Of a stretch of 64,000 nucleotides of DNA, positions 9,268 through 19,882 are shown in pieces. A program made the translations under genes and the position numbers. Each line of letters opens with the position of its first letter. Position 1 is the stretch's first letter. Source of the stretch: Fremontodendron californicum (Eukaryota; Streptophyta; Magnoliopsida; Malvales; Malvaceae); assembly GCA_030761205.1 (NCBI GenBank), contig JAULJL010000001.1, positions 40,185,145 to 40,249,144 of the forward strand. The letters are read 5' to 3'. Below the pieces are notes generated by a model that made no database searches, was not told the origin of the DNA, and saw nothing but the letters and a program-made list of their open reading frames with translations.

Positions 9268-9574
9268 CGTCTATTAGTTTCCTTGTTTTGAGTTTGAAGC
9301 AAATTTTCGATGCCATTATATCGTATTCCAATCACAACACCCCCTGGTTTCGATAATGTGATTTGAACTATGCCATTATCCATCACCACCTGCACAAAGT
9401 ATAATTCACAACCAACCCAAAATTTCCGTAAGATGCCAACCACTTATGTGTTCATGCATATCAATTTTTGGAACCAAATAAAATTGCACAACAAAATTAA
9501 CTTACATATCGGTCTTGAATCTGCAATCGGATCCCCTGAGGTGGCATACGAGCACAATTTGTATCCTGATTCAT
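9268..9574 (-). pseudogene. First two coding exons of the lyase pseudogene
   Basis: Exon 1 (9506-9574) reads from an ATG into GIRLQIQDRY and ends in TAT before a GTAAGT donor. Exon 2 (9268-9389) follows a TGTGCAG acceptor, reads VVMDNGIVQITLSKPGG and IRYNGIENLL, and ends in KETNR with phase 2. The phases (69 nt, then 122 nt) join cleanly. These exons are unbroken and form the N-terminal part of the lyase, about 5.7 kb from exon 3 because a retroelement lies between. An open frame continues upstream of the chosen ATG to about 9730, so a longer N-terminus is possible. The ATG was chosen because family members commonly begin a few residues before the IQDRYVVMDNG segment. Confidence 0.8.
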
Positions 9575-10056
9575 GTTGAATGTATCTGAAAATACATTAA
9601 GAACACTTTTTATAAAAGTGCTAAAATTCATCGAATTAGAGAAACAAATCAGTAAAAGAGATGGAAAATATGTGAGGCTTTGGCTTTGAAAAAAAAAGCA
9701 ATCTCTTCTTAACCCTAGGATAGCTACCATGTATGAAGCCTAAAGCAAATATATATATATATATATTATAATAAATAAGATTATGAAAAATGTCTAAAAA
9801 TAAATGTAAATTTTGAATATAGGATCTTGATCAATGATCAGTGACTGACTTGGTTTTACTACTTCCACGTCGAGAATTTACTATTGCCACTCCCTTCTTT
9901 GGAGATGGGTTCAATCAAATCCTTATCATTTCATCTCAACGAGAAAGTTCCAAAATAAATAAATAAAATCTCCCAAGTCACTGTAAAATTGAAAGCAACA
10001 AATTTGAAAATTTGAATTACCTTGCATTTCCGTTACCTTTGTAAAAGCCGCCACAG

Positions 10057-10154
10057 TCACTGAAACAATCTATGATCCTCTGCAGTGTGCTTGTCATGGA
10101 CGATTTCACTGAAACAATCTATGATCCTCTGCAGTGTGCTTGTCATGGACGATT
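10057..10154. repeat. 49-bp tandem duplication
   Basis: The block starting TCACTGAAACAATC at 10057 repeats exactly from 10106 (period 49). It lies at the 3' end of a minus-strand open frame and introduces its stop codon. Confidence 0.85.
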
Positions 10155-10334
10155 AGTCTGTCACCGAATAAGGCGGTTGTAATGTCATAGTACGAGAGAG
10201 AAACAGCGGTGATCGGTTGATCGAAGATGCTTTTGGTGTAGAAGCGGCCGTAGGCAATTGGGAGAATTAGCGGTTTATGTTCGGTGACAGTTACAGTGGC
10301 GCGTAAAGTTTTGAACGTTGAGAGAGCGTTCTTG

Positions 10335-10336
<2 letters not shown>
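10106..10336 (-). pseudogene. Unrecognised coding-like fragment
   Basis: On the minus strand an open frame reads through HKPLILPIAYGRFYTKSIFD and ALFGDRLIVHDKHTAEDH and stops in the junction of a 49-bp tandem duplication. Composition is protein-like, unlike the low-complexity frames around it, but I do not recognise the family. The upstream (right) side dissolves into an AT microsatellite at 10341-10371, so no start codon can be supported. A possible splice donor (AAGGTAATT) lies downstream near 10020. It could be a fragment of a duplicated or truncated gene, or chance. Confidence 0.35.
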
Positions 10337-10375
<39 letters not shown>

Positions 10376-10898
10376 GTAATATATCTCCTTTTCTAACACG
10401 GGACAGGATTTTTTTTTTTTGAAAAAGGAATTTCTTTTACGTATTTTTTTTGCTTAAAGGTGTAACAACAGAATTAAATTAAGCTTTAATGAATCAAATG
10501 CAAATTCTAAAAAAAAATCAAATACGAGATTTTATTATCATTATTAGTATTGGTATTACTATTTCAAAATTTGTATTTCATTTAAATTCTAACAGCTAAA
10601 AGTACAATTATCTAAGCATAATTTATTAGCAATAAATAAAAATATATATATTCCAAATTATTATTGTTATAATTTGGAATTACAAAAGGGCAGTAGTTTC
10701 ATCTTTCATGTATATAAACTTTATAAACTAAGAAACAAATATGGCATTGGACTGTCAGTATATTATCACAATCTGAATGAGTTTGATACAGCAACAATAG
10801 TATTAGTATATGCTCTAGGATAATATGAGATACAGAAAATGGAATATGTAGCTCTCAACCTGATTTACATAAGCCCACCGTGTATCGTCTACACTCTG

Positions 10899-13800
10899 CT
10901 ACTGCACCTGACTGGTCTCTGTCTTCTTCTGGAAAAAAACTGATCCTAATAAAACAGCAATGCCGGTTATTGCAACGGTGAATAGAAGTCGTCTCCGTGA
11001 ATATTCAGGTGGCTGCCTTCTCTGAGCACCTTGCTCGCTTTCAGCTGCCCGAGCATCCCTAACCATAACTCCCAAATCCATTAATTAAACCCATGATAAT
11101 TGGTGTAACATAAATCTCTAAAGACAAGGCAGGAAATAAAGAGCCAAAGTCTGACACGGTTTTCAGAAAACAAAGACTTAAGTACGTGTGGTATGTTCAA
11201 ACATTGTTACAATAAATCTTAAGTCACAACATACTCAACTTCTCAGGCTTTGTTCAGCTATGTTACTCGGACTCGGGTGTGAGTGTCAGACACAGGTATG
11301 TGTTCGACATGAATATATTTGACTTATTCTAAGTTTTTCCATGTATTTGGAAGGTCCTTGGGGGATCATATCTCCATACCCATGTCCAGATATGCGTCAG
11401 ACATGGATACTTCAAGAAAAATGAAGAGTCAGAGCAACATAGTTGTTCAGTGATATTTGGTTGAATGGAGGTAAGTTCCATCCATATGCAGGTGACAGGA
11501 ACACAAGTTAAATTATGCACTATTTCTTGGCATACAAGAGAGGTACGATTCTCGCGACTGATGGAAGGGACGGGAAAAAGGACAATGACACATGGCTTAT
11601 GCAACCATTGATTACGTATCACAGCTAAGATAGTCTTTGTCAGTATAAAATCACAAGCTAAGTAAACACTTTTAACTAGCTATGTTTGTACAGAATGCAG
11701 CTTTAAACCGAATTATTCACATTATTCAAAAAGCTAGCTCTTCATAGGACAACATATTCAACAGAAAGCAATGAATACTTTACAGACTGAAATCCTCTAT
11801 AGTAATTACAAGTTATAAATTTGCAGACTGAAATCCTCTATAGAAATTACAAGTTCTTAATTTGCAGGACTGAAATCGGCAATGAGTGCAAAATGCTAAC
11901 CTAGACCATGCAAGGTACCAACTAGCCTGCTAGTTTCTATGAAGCCAAAAGTATTTCACAACATTGGGCATCAATAACAAGCTTAATAATAGAAAAATAG
12001 TTTGCGGAAAAGTGATAACTGATTAATACATCTACCCAAACATTCCAAAGGTAAATTATAGTATATGTACCTGGAAGATCCCACATTGTTTTCTGCAATA
12101 CCAGTGCACCTATTTTCATGGTTATATCTTTCTCTCAGTCTAATGTATCTGTTACACAGATAACACAGCTCTGTCCGGTTCCCACAGACTTCCTAAAATC
12201 ACAAAGCAACAGTAATATTGCAACAATTTCACCTAACATATACTATTTGAATCCTTTCATTGAAAATTATTCATAATTAGTACCTGATGCTCAGTCAGAT
12301 CAATAGCAGGCAATGGAAACTCACAAAAATCACAAGTAACAATCCTCTGGGGGCAATTTTCACCTTTATGTATAGCTAGAATTCCACGTTCCATTGTCTC
12401 ACTGCATACTGAACAAGCCACCTGCTTGCGTACACATGGGTCAATAGCATGACCAATTTAATACATGCATTATGTCAGATTTTAAGTAGATACGCACTTG
12501 CACATGACCTACAGACACACACAATGATTGAATCAACCAACAATAACCTTGGCTAAACAAAATCGTGGTTGACTGCACCTACCCATTATAACCAATCACT
12601 GAAGGACTAGTTGGAATCTTTATATTCTCTTTTATTTCAAACCTTCATTGACAATGAACATTTACACTTAACTAACCCTCGGGTGGTTGATAGATTGTTT
12701 CGACCTTATAAGTTATAACTATAATCTGAGAAAATAGTGCTTCCTTCATGCCGAATTGAGGCATCCGAAACCAAAAAAAATAAAGCTCAGAGTTCAAATG
12801 GGAGAACAAAATAGGGAAAGGGGAGGGGGGGTTATCAACTTAAATATCCATCAATCTAAACAGGCTTTATCAATTAGCTTTTGCAGATAAACTACAAATC
12901 CTAGGCCAATAAGATATTGGCATGTGACAACTTAGTTATCCCTCCCCCAACCCTTCTTCCAAAAAAAATTTATTTTAAAAGAAAAAAAAACCAACCTATG
13001 AAAAATTGCTACATATTTTAAGATTTGAATACTACAAAGTATTGCCGTTTATTAAGCTACACCCAAGGGTCAACAGTTTCATTGCTTCTAGCTCAAGTAG
13101 CATCAGAAAGCCATCAAAATGATGGGGAAAGCAGAGAAAGCAAACAAGAAAGATAAAAGAATTGATTCATTTGAAAAGAATCAGAAAAGACCTAAACCCT
13201 CACATACCGGAGCATGGGTGTTTAAGAAATGTTCCTCAGCGTGCTTTTTTGGAACCATATCACCACAAACTTTACATTTTTCTAGATTCCGGGAGCAATG
13301 AGCATAATGCAAATCAATATTTGAAGAAGGTATGGCCCTGTCACTGAAACAATAAAAAGAAAAAAGTACTTGTTAAAAGTTCTTGGGCAAGTGAATTTCC
13401 AAAACCATTACATATGGAGTAAAAAGACCTCTACCCTCATAAAACTGGATTAATAAAAGAAATCATTGCAACATCAAAATTAATTAGCAAACCACCTCAA
13501 AACTAAGGCATGCATCAAAACAAGATTCAGAAACTAATAATGTACGTCTATCTTGCATAAAAACAAGGGAATAGATATGGACCTCGGTAATCTTTGGTCC
13601 AAAACTCATATTCACTTCCTAACTATGTTAGGAAAACAACAAAGCACACTTCAAGGTCCTCTTATCAACTACAAGCCTTCATGATAAATAGGAAAAAGAG
13701 GAATCTGAAAGCTTTATTCAAAATACGCCAATGTTAAGTTTGCAACCCAGCATCAAGTGGATTATAAATTAAGTTATTGTCAACGGAAAATAAGCACGAC

Positions 13801-14321
13801 CAAGAAAGGAACTCAAAAAAGATTCCCAACAATTGTATTAAAATGTTTAGAATACCCGATATTGAAGCCAAATTTTCATAATTCAATGTATTTTCAGCAA
13901 TTGACAAAGATAAAGGCCGTGATCAGATGAACTCAATGCAATCATAAACGCATCAAACAAACATAATTTCAGGTTCTAAACGACATCAAAGCAGGTAAGT
14001 CAACTAAAGTCACTCCCTTTCCAGCTTGGTTTGGCCAACTTAAATTACTAATCATTTCTTTAAGCATGAATTAATCTCCTACTACACAAACTCTAGACAA
14101 ATCAGGCAACAAAGAATTCCTCCGCAACGCAAATTTTAAATTTTAATAAAGAAACAAAAGGGCTGGGATCGGGAAAACAAGAAAAATGTTGCATCGAAAA
14201 TTCAACGAATTAAAATTTATTCTAGAAAATGATCATAAAATTATACAATTTCAAGAGAACTTTATATTAACAAATACCAGTGATTGCATATGCGGGTGGT
14301 TTCATCCGAAGCAATTGCCAT
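10899..14321 (-). CDS. TRAF-type zinc finger protein with C-terminal membrane anchor
   Basis: Five coding exons, minus strand: 14278-14321, 13208-13343, 12284-12421, 12071-12192, 10899-11058 (44+136+138+122+160 = 600 nt, 199 residues). All junctions are GT-AG and all phases agree. The protein starts MAIASDETTRICNHC. Cys/His clusters follow: HYAHCSRNLEKCKVCGDMV, HAEEHFLNTH, ACSVCSETMERG, CPQRIVTCDFC and CGNRTELCYLC, a pattern of TRAF-type/XAF1-like zinc fingers. After a charged linker (RRQPPEYSRRR) comes a hydrophobic segment (LLFTVAITGIAVLLGSVFF, about residues 166-184) and a short polar tail, so it looks tail-anchored. Length and order resemble the small Arabidopsis TRAF-type zinc finger-related protein At1g09920 (recalled, not searched). 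No function is proven for the group. Confidence 0.87.
11258..11442. mobile_element. hAT-type MITE, CTATGTTACTC family
   Basis: 185 bp with terminal inverted repeats CTATGTTACTC and GAGCAACATAG, flanked by a perfect 8-bp target duplication TTGTTCAG (11250-11257 and 11443-11450). It lies between the last two exons of the TRAF zinc finger gene. Relatives occur at 52928-53327 and 57214-57410. Confidence 0.85.
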
Positions 14322-14639
14322 AGGCGATCCGTTCAAAATCTTTGGTCGACAAAAAGAAAATCATAAATCAATGAAAAATAATTAATTAAGGGGAAACTCG
14401 GATAAGGGGAAAATAAATTAGTGAAAAAGATTCGTAATATAACCTGCAAAAAGCCCTGGATTTTCGTTGGAAACACTTCTCTTTCCTTTTTTTTTCCTTA
14501 ATTTTTTTTTTAAATTTATACGAGAGGAGAAAATAAAATAAAAGGAAATTAGAGCGAAAACTGAGAATTATTTTGATTACTATGTTGTTTGAACGAAACA
14601 ACTTTAGATGAATGACTTTGATACCACCCTAGAGCTGTA

Positions 14640-15031
14640 AATGGATCGGATCCGGTTGGGTGAAATCTGTCCAAATTTTTGAATTTGTTTACTTTTTAAT
14701 ATTAAAAATTAAAAAAATTAAAAATAAATAAAATTATTTTATCTATACCATTCCATTAAAAAATCCTAATGGAATAAATGTTCGACACGTGTAAAAAAAA
14801 TTAATGGGATAAATGCTCGACATGTATCGAATTTATTTGCTCGACACGTGATGATTTTTTTTTAAATTTTATTTTTTTATAGTTATAATTTTTTTTTATA
14901 GTTTATATTAATTAATTAATTTTTTTTATTTTATTTTTAACTGATTTAAAGGGGTTGGTTCACGCATTGATTCGCGGGTCGATTTGAAATCCTTGCTCTA
15001 CCCGTTTAGGAAAAAAAAAATTGTTGCTAAC
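14640..15031. other. AT-rich intergenic stretch
   Basis: Nothing gene-like is visible. Short foldback-like words (GGATCGGATCCGG, GGTTGGTTCACGC) suggest a decayed MITE, but ends and target duplications cannot be placed. Confidence 0.4.
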
Positions 15032-15560
15032 TAGAGGTAGTCATGGGCCGAGCTGGACCCATATATGGTATCAACACTATATTTGTTTACCCAAGCTCAG
15101 CTCGGCCCAAAATATGAGCCTTAAATTTTGTCCAAGTCCGCCCATATTTGTAGATGGATAGATCAAACCCTTTTAGGCCAGCCCATATTATTTTTCTAAT
15201 TTTTTAAAATATATATTTTTTATTATTTAATCTTTAGTAATTATATATATATATATTATTAAATTCTTAAATATGGACAACTTAACATATTTTTTAATGT
15301 TTACATTACTATATTATATATATTTAATTTTTATATGACATAAATTATATAATATATATAAATATAAATAATATATTATTTAATTAGAAAATAGGCCGGG
15401 TCGGGCTCGAGCCTTGAATGTTGGGCCTGACCCATATTTTAAACGAGCCTAATTTTTTTGCCCAAGCCCATTTTTTGGGCCTAATATTTTTGTCAAAACC
15501 CTCCCAAATATGGGCGGGCTTTTGGGCTTGGGCGGATAGCCTGACCCTTGGACAGGTCTA
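15032..15560. mobile_element. hAT-type foldback element, GGGCC-rich
   Basis: Ends TAGAGGTAGTCATGGGCC and (inverted) TAGACCTGTCCAAGGG, with an imperfect 8-bp target duplication TTGCTAAC/CTGCTAAC. Subterminal regions are rich in GGGCC/GGCCC words and the centre is AT-rich and non-coding. It lies between the TRAF gene and the MULE. Confidence 0.6.
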
Positions 15561-16069
15561 CTGCTAACCAGTGTGAGAAAGTCGATCCAATGAGATAATT
15601 AAATATAAACCATAATTTTATTTTAGTTATTTTATTTATTATTTTAATAATTAAATAGACAAAATAAAATATAAAATGAGTTCTTAGTTCATTAATTTAA
15701 CAAAAAAAAAAATTGCTGCTAACTTATGTGAAAAAATCGATCTAATGAAAAAATTATATATAAACCATAATTTTTTATTTATTATTTTTCACATTCTATA
15801 AATAAAAATATACACTATACATTATACAGTAAAATCTAAATCTTTTTTAAAAATGCATATAAATAACATTTGAAAATGCATTTGTATTACGTAATTTATA
15901 AATAAACAATTATCATAAATTTAATTTTCATAATTAATAAAATATAATTATATTAATAGTATTAAAATATAAAAATAAAAAATTATTATTTAATAAAATT
16001 TAATTTAATTTTACTATTATTAATTAATTCTACATTTAAAAAACCCAACGAAACGATAACTTAATTCTA

Positions 16070-16440
16070 GTTAATTAAAAAATAATCCAGGCAATTGATC
16101 AGTGGTTTTTTTATCAGAATATAGCTGTTTTTTTTTTAATTTATCGAAATACCGCTGTTTTGAAATTAATTTTCAAAATTCGCTTATTTTAAAATCAGCT
16201 GGAAAATCGTCATCCCTCATAACGATTTTTCAGCGTAAAATTTTAAAAAAAATTGAGAAAAAAAAAATCGTCATGAGAGGTGACGATTTCTCTCGGTGTA
16301 TTTTTTTAAAAATTCAAAATATACCAAGGGAAATCGCCACCCCCCATGGCAATTTCTCTTGGTATAAATTGAATTTTTTTCAATTTCACTAAGGGAAATC
16401 GCCATGGGGGGTGGCGATTTCCCTTGGTCTTTTATTTTTT
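16070..16440. repeat. Left terminal inverted repeat of the MULE
   Basis: It pairs with 23130-23387 in inverted orientation but is longer because it holds extra internal copies of a palindromic module: GGGAAATCGCCA ... TGGCGATTTCCC appears around 16328-16428 and a diverged pair (AATCGTCATGAGAGGTGACG) around 16267. Confidence 0.82.
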
Positions 16441-17388
16441 TAAAAAAAAAATTTACTTAAATTTTAAAATTTAAAGTTGAGAAAAAAATTGCAATTTTTT
16501 TTAAAATTTTGTATTTTAGTTTTAAAAATTGCAAACGAGTATAAAAAAAAATTACCCTTTTTTTTAAATATATATACTAAATTTTTTTAATTTTATAAAA
16601 AATAAAATAAAATAAATTATTTTAACTTTATATAAAATAAAATTTTATTTCTTATTAATTTTTTTAATACAATCTATATTTCTTATTAAAAGTTTATATG
16701 AAAAAATGTATTTCTTATTAAAATTAAAAAAAATTATATTTGTTATTAAAATTTTATATAAAAAATGTATTTCTTATTTAAATTTAATATAAAAAATTTA
16801 TTTCTTAAGTAAATTAGATATAAAATAAAATTTTATTTCTTATTTAAATTTTATATAAATTAAAATTTTATTTCTTATTTAAATTATATATGTGAGATCT
16901 GTAACAAACGGATATAAAAAAAATATAAAAAAAAATATTCCTTGGTTTGTTTTTATTTTTGTTTTAAATATATATACTAAAATTTTATAATTTATTTAAT
17001 TATTTAATTTTATATAAAATAAAATTTTTATTTAAATTTTATAAGAAATAAATTTTAATTTATTATTTTAATTTTATAAAAAATAAAATTTATTTCTTAT
17101 TAAAAAATTTTAAAAAAAAACTATTTCTTATTTAAATTTTATATAAAATAAACATTTATTTCTTATTAAAATTTTATTTAAAAAAATGTATTTCTTATTT
17201 AAATTGTATATAAAATAAAATTTTATTTCTTATTTAAATTTTATAAAAATGAAAATTTGATTTCTTATTTAAATTTTATATAAAGTAAAATTTAATTTCT
17301 TATATTAATTTTATATAAATTAAAAATTAATTTCTTATTTTAATTTTATATAAAATTAAATTAAAATTTTTATTTTAATTTAATTTTA
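16441..17388. repeat. AT-rich degenerate repeats inside the MULE
   Basis: The stretch is made largely of variants of ATTTCTTATTTAAATTTTAT followed by AAAATAAAATTTT at irregular spacing. No coding potential is visible. Confidence 0.6.
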
Positions 17389-17730
17389 TGCTGCATAAAA
17401 TATTGGAATTGGATTCCTTCTGCAATGGATGAGACTAATGATTTAGGGTTAGGGTTTCAGCTATTTTTCGGTGAATTAAATGCTGCAGAAAATATTGGAA
17501 TTGGATTCCTTCTGCAATGGATGGGACTATTGACCAGATTTAGGGTTAGGGTTTCAGCTATTTTCTAGTCAATCAAATACTGCAAAAAATATTGGAATTG
17601 GATTCATTCTGCAATGGATGGGACTAATGATTTAGGGTTAGGGATAGGTTTCAGCTATTTTTCAGTCAATCAAATGCTACATAAAGTATTGGAATTGGAT
17701 TCTTTTTGCAATGGATGGGACTATTGGACA
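17389..17730. repeat. 91-98 bp minisatellite, four copies
   Basis: Copies start near 17389, 17480, 17577 and 17673. Each contains ATTGGAATTGGATTC, GCAATGGATGGGACTA and, in the first three, TTTAGGGTTAGGG, a telomere-like pair of heptamers. The array lies about 300 bp upstream of the transposase start, where a promoter would be expected. Confidence 0.8.
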
Positions 17731-18044
17731 GTTCGGTACAAAGGATGAGATTTATCATCAGTTTTTGCATTGAATGAGTTATCAGTTTTTCAGTCAGTTA
17801 ACCCTAGCCAGAAAATGGGAATCAAATTCCATCCTGTACAAAGGATGGGATTTGTCATCCGGTACAACACAATGAACCATTATAAATTCATAATACTGAT
17901 GAAGGTTTACAATACCCATACAGCAGTTTTTTCAATCAGATTTTTTTTCTGAGTGCTAATACTTCCTCATTCTCTATTTCTTCTTTCTTTTGCTGAGTGA
18001 TAATACTTCCATTCTCATCCTTCTCAGTTTCATTACTACAAAAC

Positions 18045-19483
18045 ATGAGCAACAGAGTGATCGCATTGGTCTACTATAATGGCCAAATTCATAATACTGA
18101 CGAAGGTGCTACATTTGATTGTGAACGTCCTAAAAGCTTTCGTGTTGAAGAAGACGTCACATTAGAGGAACTGAAGTTGCAAATTCATACAAAAATTAAA
18201 GCTGGAGATAGAAAAAGAGTTTCAGAGATTATGTATAGGCATCCTCTTTCTATTGGTGAATGATGTGTCCGTTATAGAACATGTTCACTTGAAGATGATG
18301 ATGTCAGATGCATGTTTTATGCTCACGAGACATTTGCAAATGTTGGTGTACTTGAGTTATATGCTGACATAGAGGATGTTCACAATGATTGTGGGCCTTC
18401 AAATGTTCGCATTACAGAAAACTTTCCCATAGAAGATGATGATTTTGGGTTGTTTTATGTTCTCACTACATATGACGTTCCCACAGAATAAGTCATTCCG
18501 TTATCTCAAGCTACAACGTTTTATTCATTAGTCTCACAAACAATTCCTATTGCCCTCGAAGATGAGCCAGGTGGTGTTGATCCTGTTCCGCCATGTGGAG
18601 TCCATGGTGAATATGTTGGTGACTTTAGTGAGCACTGAATTCGCAAGTGATGACAACAGTGATTCTGACCCAGACGTCGTCGCTGCTGAGATAAAACTCA
18701 TGGAGATCTTCTCCCATATGAGGCTTCATCCCATATGCACACCCTGGATTTGGAGGCAATGCAAGTGTCAGAATTTCCTGAGTATGCTTATACATTTGCT
18801 ACGCCTCTCACTTTTGATTCATCTACAATTGATATGTGTGTTGGGTTACAATTTCCAACGAAAGAGACTGTGCTTTCAGCTATTAAGCACTATAACATCA
18901 AAAACTCTATGGATTACAGAGTAATTGAATCTGAGCGGACCAAATATTATGCCAAATGTCTAATGTATAGGAAATGATGCAATTGGAGAATAAAGTACAA
19001 ATATTATGCCAAATGTATAATCTTTTATGATTGAAGAGTTAGTTGATCCACAAGAGGGTGTTTCTGCAATGAAGTACAAAGTCAAGCTTAGTGACATGTG
19101 GTATGACTATGGGAAGTATCAAGCACAAAAGTTCCCTTGTTCACATGTAGTTGCTGCTTGTGTACATGTCCATATAGATTGCATGCAATATGTGGACAAT
19201 GTCTATAAACTGAAAATTATTTTGAATGTTAATAGTCATGAGTTTGAACCAGTTAGAAATGAAGATTATTGGCCTCAATATGATGGTCCAGAAGTGTGTC
19301 TGTAATCAAGAAATACGGAAAAATCCACATGGTCGGCCAAAATCAAGTCGTATTCGTAATGAAATGGACCTCAGGGAGAAAGGCCAACCAAAACGTTGTG
19401 TATTATGCAGAAATGAAGGTCATAGCCGTCGAAAATGTCCGCATCAATCTGGCACATCGAGGGAGAGTTCGCATCAACAATAA
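18045..19483 (+). pseudogene. MULE transposase (MURA-type) pseudogene lacking its catalytic core
   Basis: It opens MSNRVIALVYYNGQIHN, the PB1-like N-terminal domain common in plant MULE transposases, and runs to a TGA at 18261-18263; similarity continues (RCMFYAHETFANVGVLELYA) past it. After a frameshift region near 18740 comes the MuDR-type domain GLQFPTKETVLSAIKHYNIK. From about 19040 the C-terminus follows: a SWIM-type zinc finger (YGKYQAQKFPCSHVVAAC), EDYWPQYDGP and a CCHC knuckle (CVLCRNEGHSRRKC at about 19398-19438). The several hundred residues between, which hold the DDE nuclease, are absent. The SWIM CxC reads YDY. The copy cannot encode an active transposase. Confidence 0.88.
18942..19016 (+). 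repeat. Short direct repeat at the transposase deletion
   Basis: AAATATTATGCCAAATGT occurs at about 18944-18961 and again at about 18999-19016, bracketing the point where the catalytic core is missing. Such repeats are expected at deletions made by template switching or replication slippage. Confidence 0.75.
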
Positions 19484-19882
19484 AGAAATTACATGTTTTC
19501 ATAACCTGTAATATTTACATATTTTACCATTAAGGAAAAATGTTACGCAAGTTTTTTTCTAGTTATCATGTAATTTGGATTATTATTTTATATAAAATTA
19601 AGAAATTTTATAAAAATATATTGAATAATAAATTAAATTACATTTTTATAAATTAAATAACAACATTAACATTTTAGTTAGATATGCTGAATAAAAAATT
19701 AAAAATAAATAACAAAATTAACATTTTTAAAAATATATTCAATAATAAATAAGAAAATTAAAAATAACAATTAATTTTTCAACAAATTTAAAATAAATAA
19801 CATGAAATGCAAAACATATAAATTTATATATTACAAATTTAAAATACATTATTCTCATTATATTGATAAAAGTACATTTATT

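Larger units (their letters stand above)
1..9574 (-). pseudogene. Rhamnogalacturonate lyase-like (PL4) pseudogene, split by a retroelement
   Basis: Working members of this family cleave the rhamnogalacturonan I backbone of pectin in the cell wall. Exons, read right to left: 9506-9574 (start MNQDTNCARMPPQG), 9268-9389 (VVMDNGIVQITLSKPGG), 3557-3607 (YWDPHWNEIGGKGIFD), 2908-3027 (VENEEQVELSFTR), 2709-2828 (GSSGFYSYAIYEH), 2085-2226 (LAYPEAVLFINPMD), 1658-1828 (KQNLTSHVGPTTLA), 1355-1517 (GEPWKKVFGLVCIYL), 1138-1244 (WPYCFPASEDFPKSEQRG), 536-626 (YVGLAPPGNAGSWQ), about 229-351 (YNLYAWVPGFMGDYRH) and 1-134 (VIYEPPRDGPTL, AAEFYVPD). Order and spacing match plant rhamnogalacturonate lyases. Breaks: TGA 2955-2957 in place of Trp; TAG 2723-2725; a frameshift with TGA at 2169-2171; TAG 1799-1801; TAA 1739-1741; a frameshift with TAG near 1500; TAA 1227-1229; TGA 10-12. 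The splice acceptor near 2829 lacks AG. The remaining C-terminal region would lie left of the window. Confidence 0.9.

Noticed and set aside
17389..17730. Interstitial telomere array
   Set aside because: TTTAGGG words occur only twice per 91-98 bp unit, so it is a minisatellite with telo-box words, not telomeric DNA.
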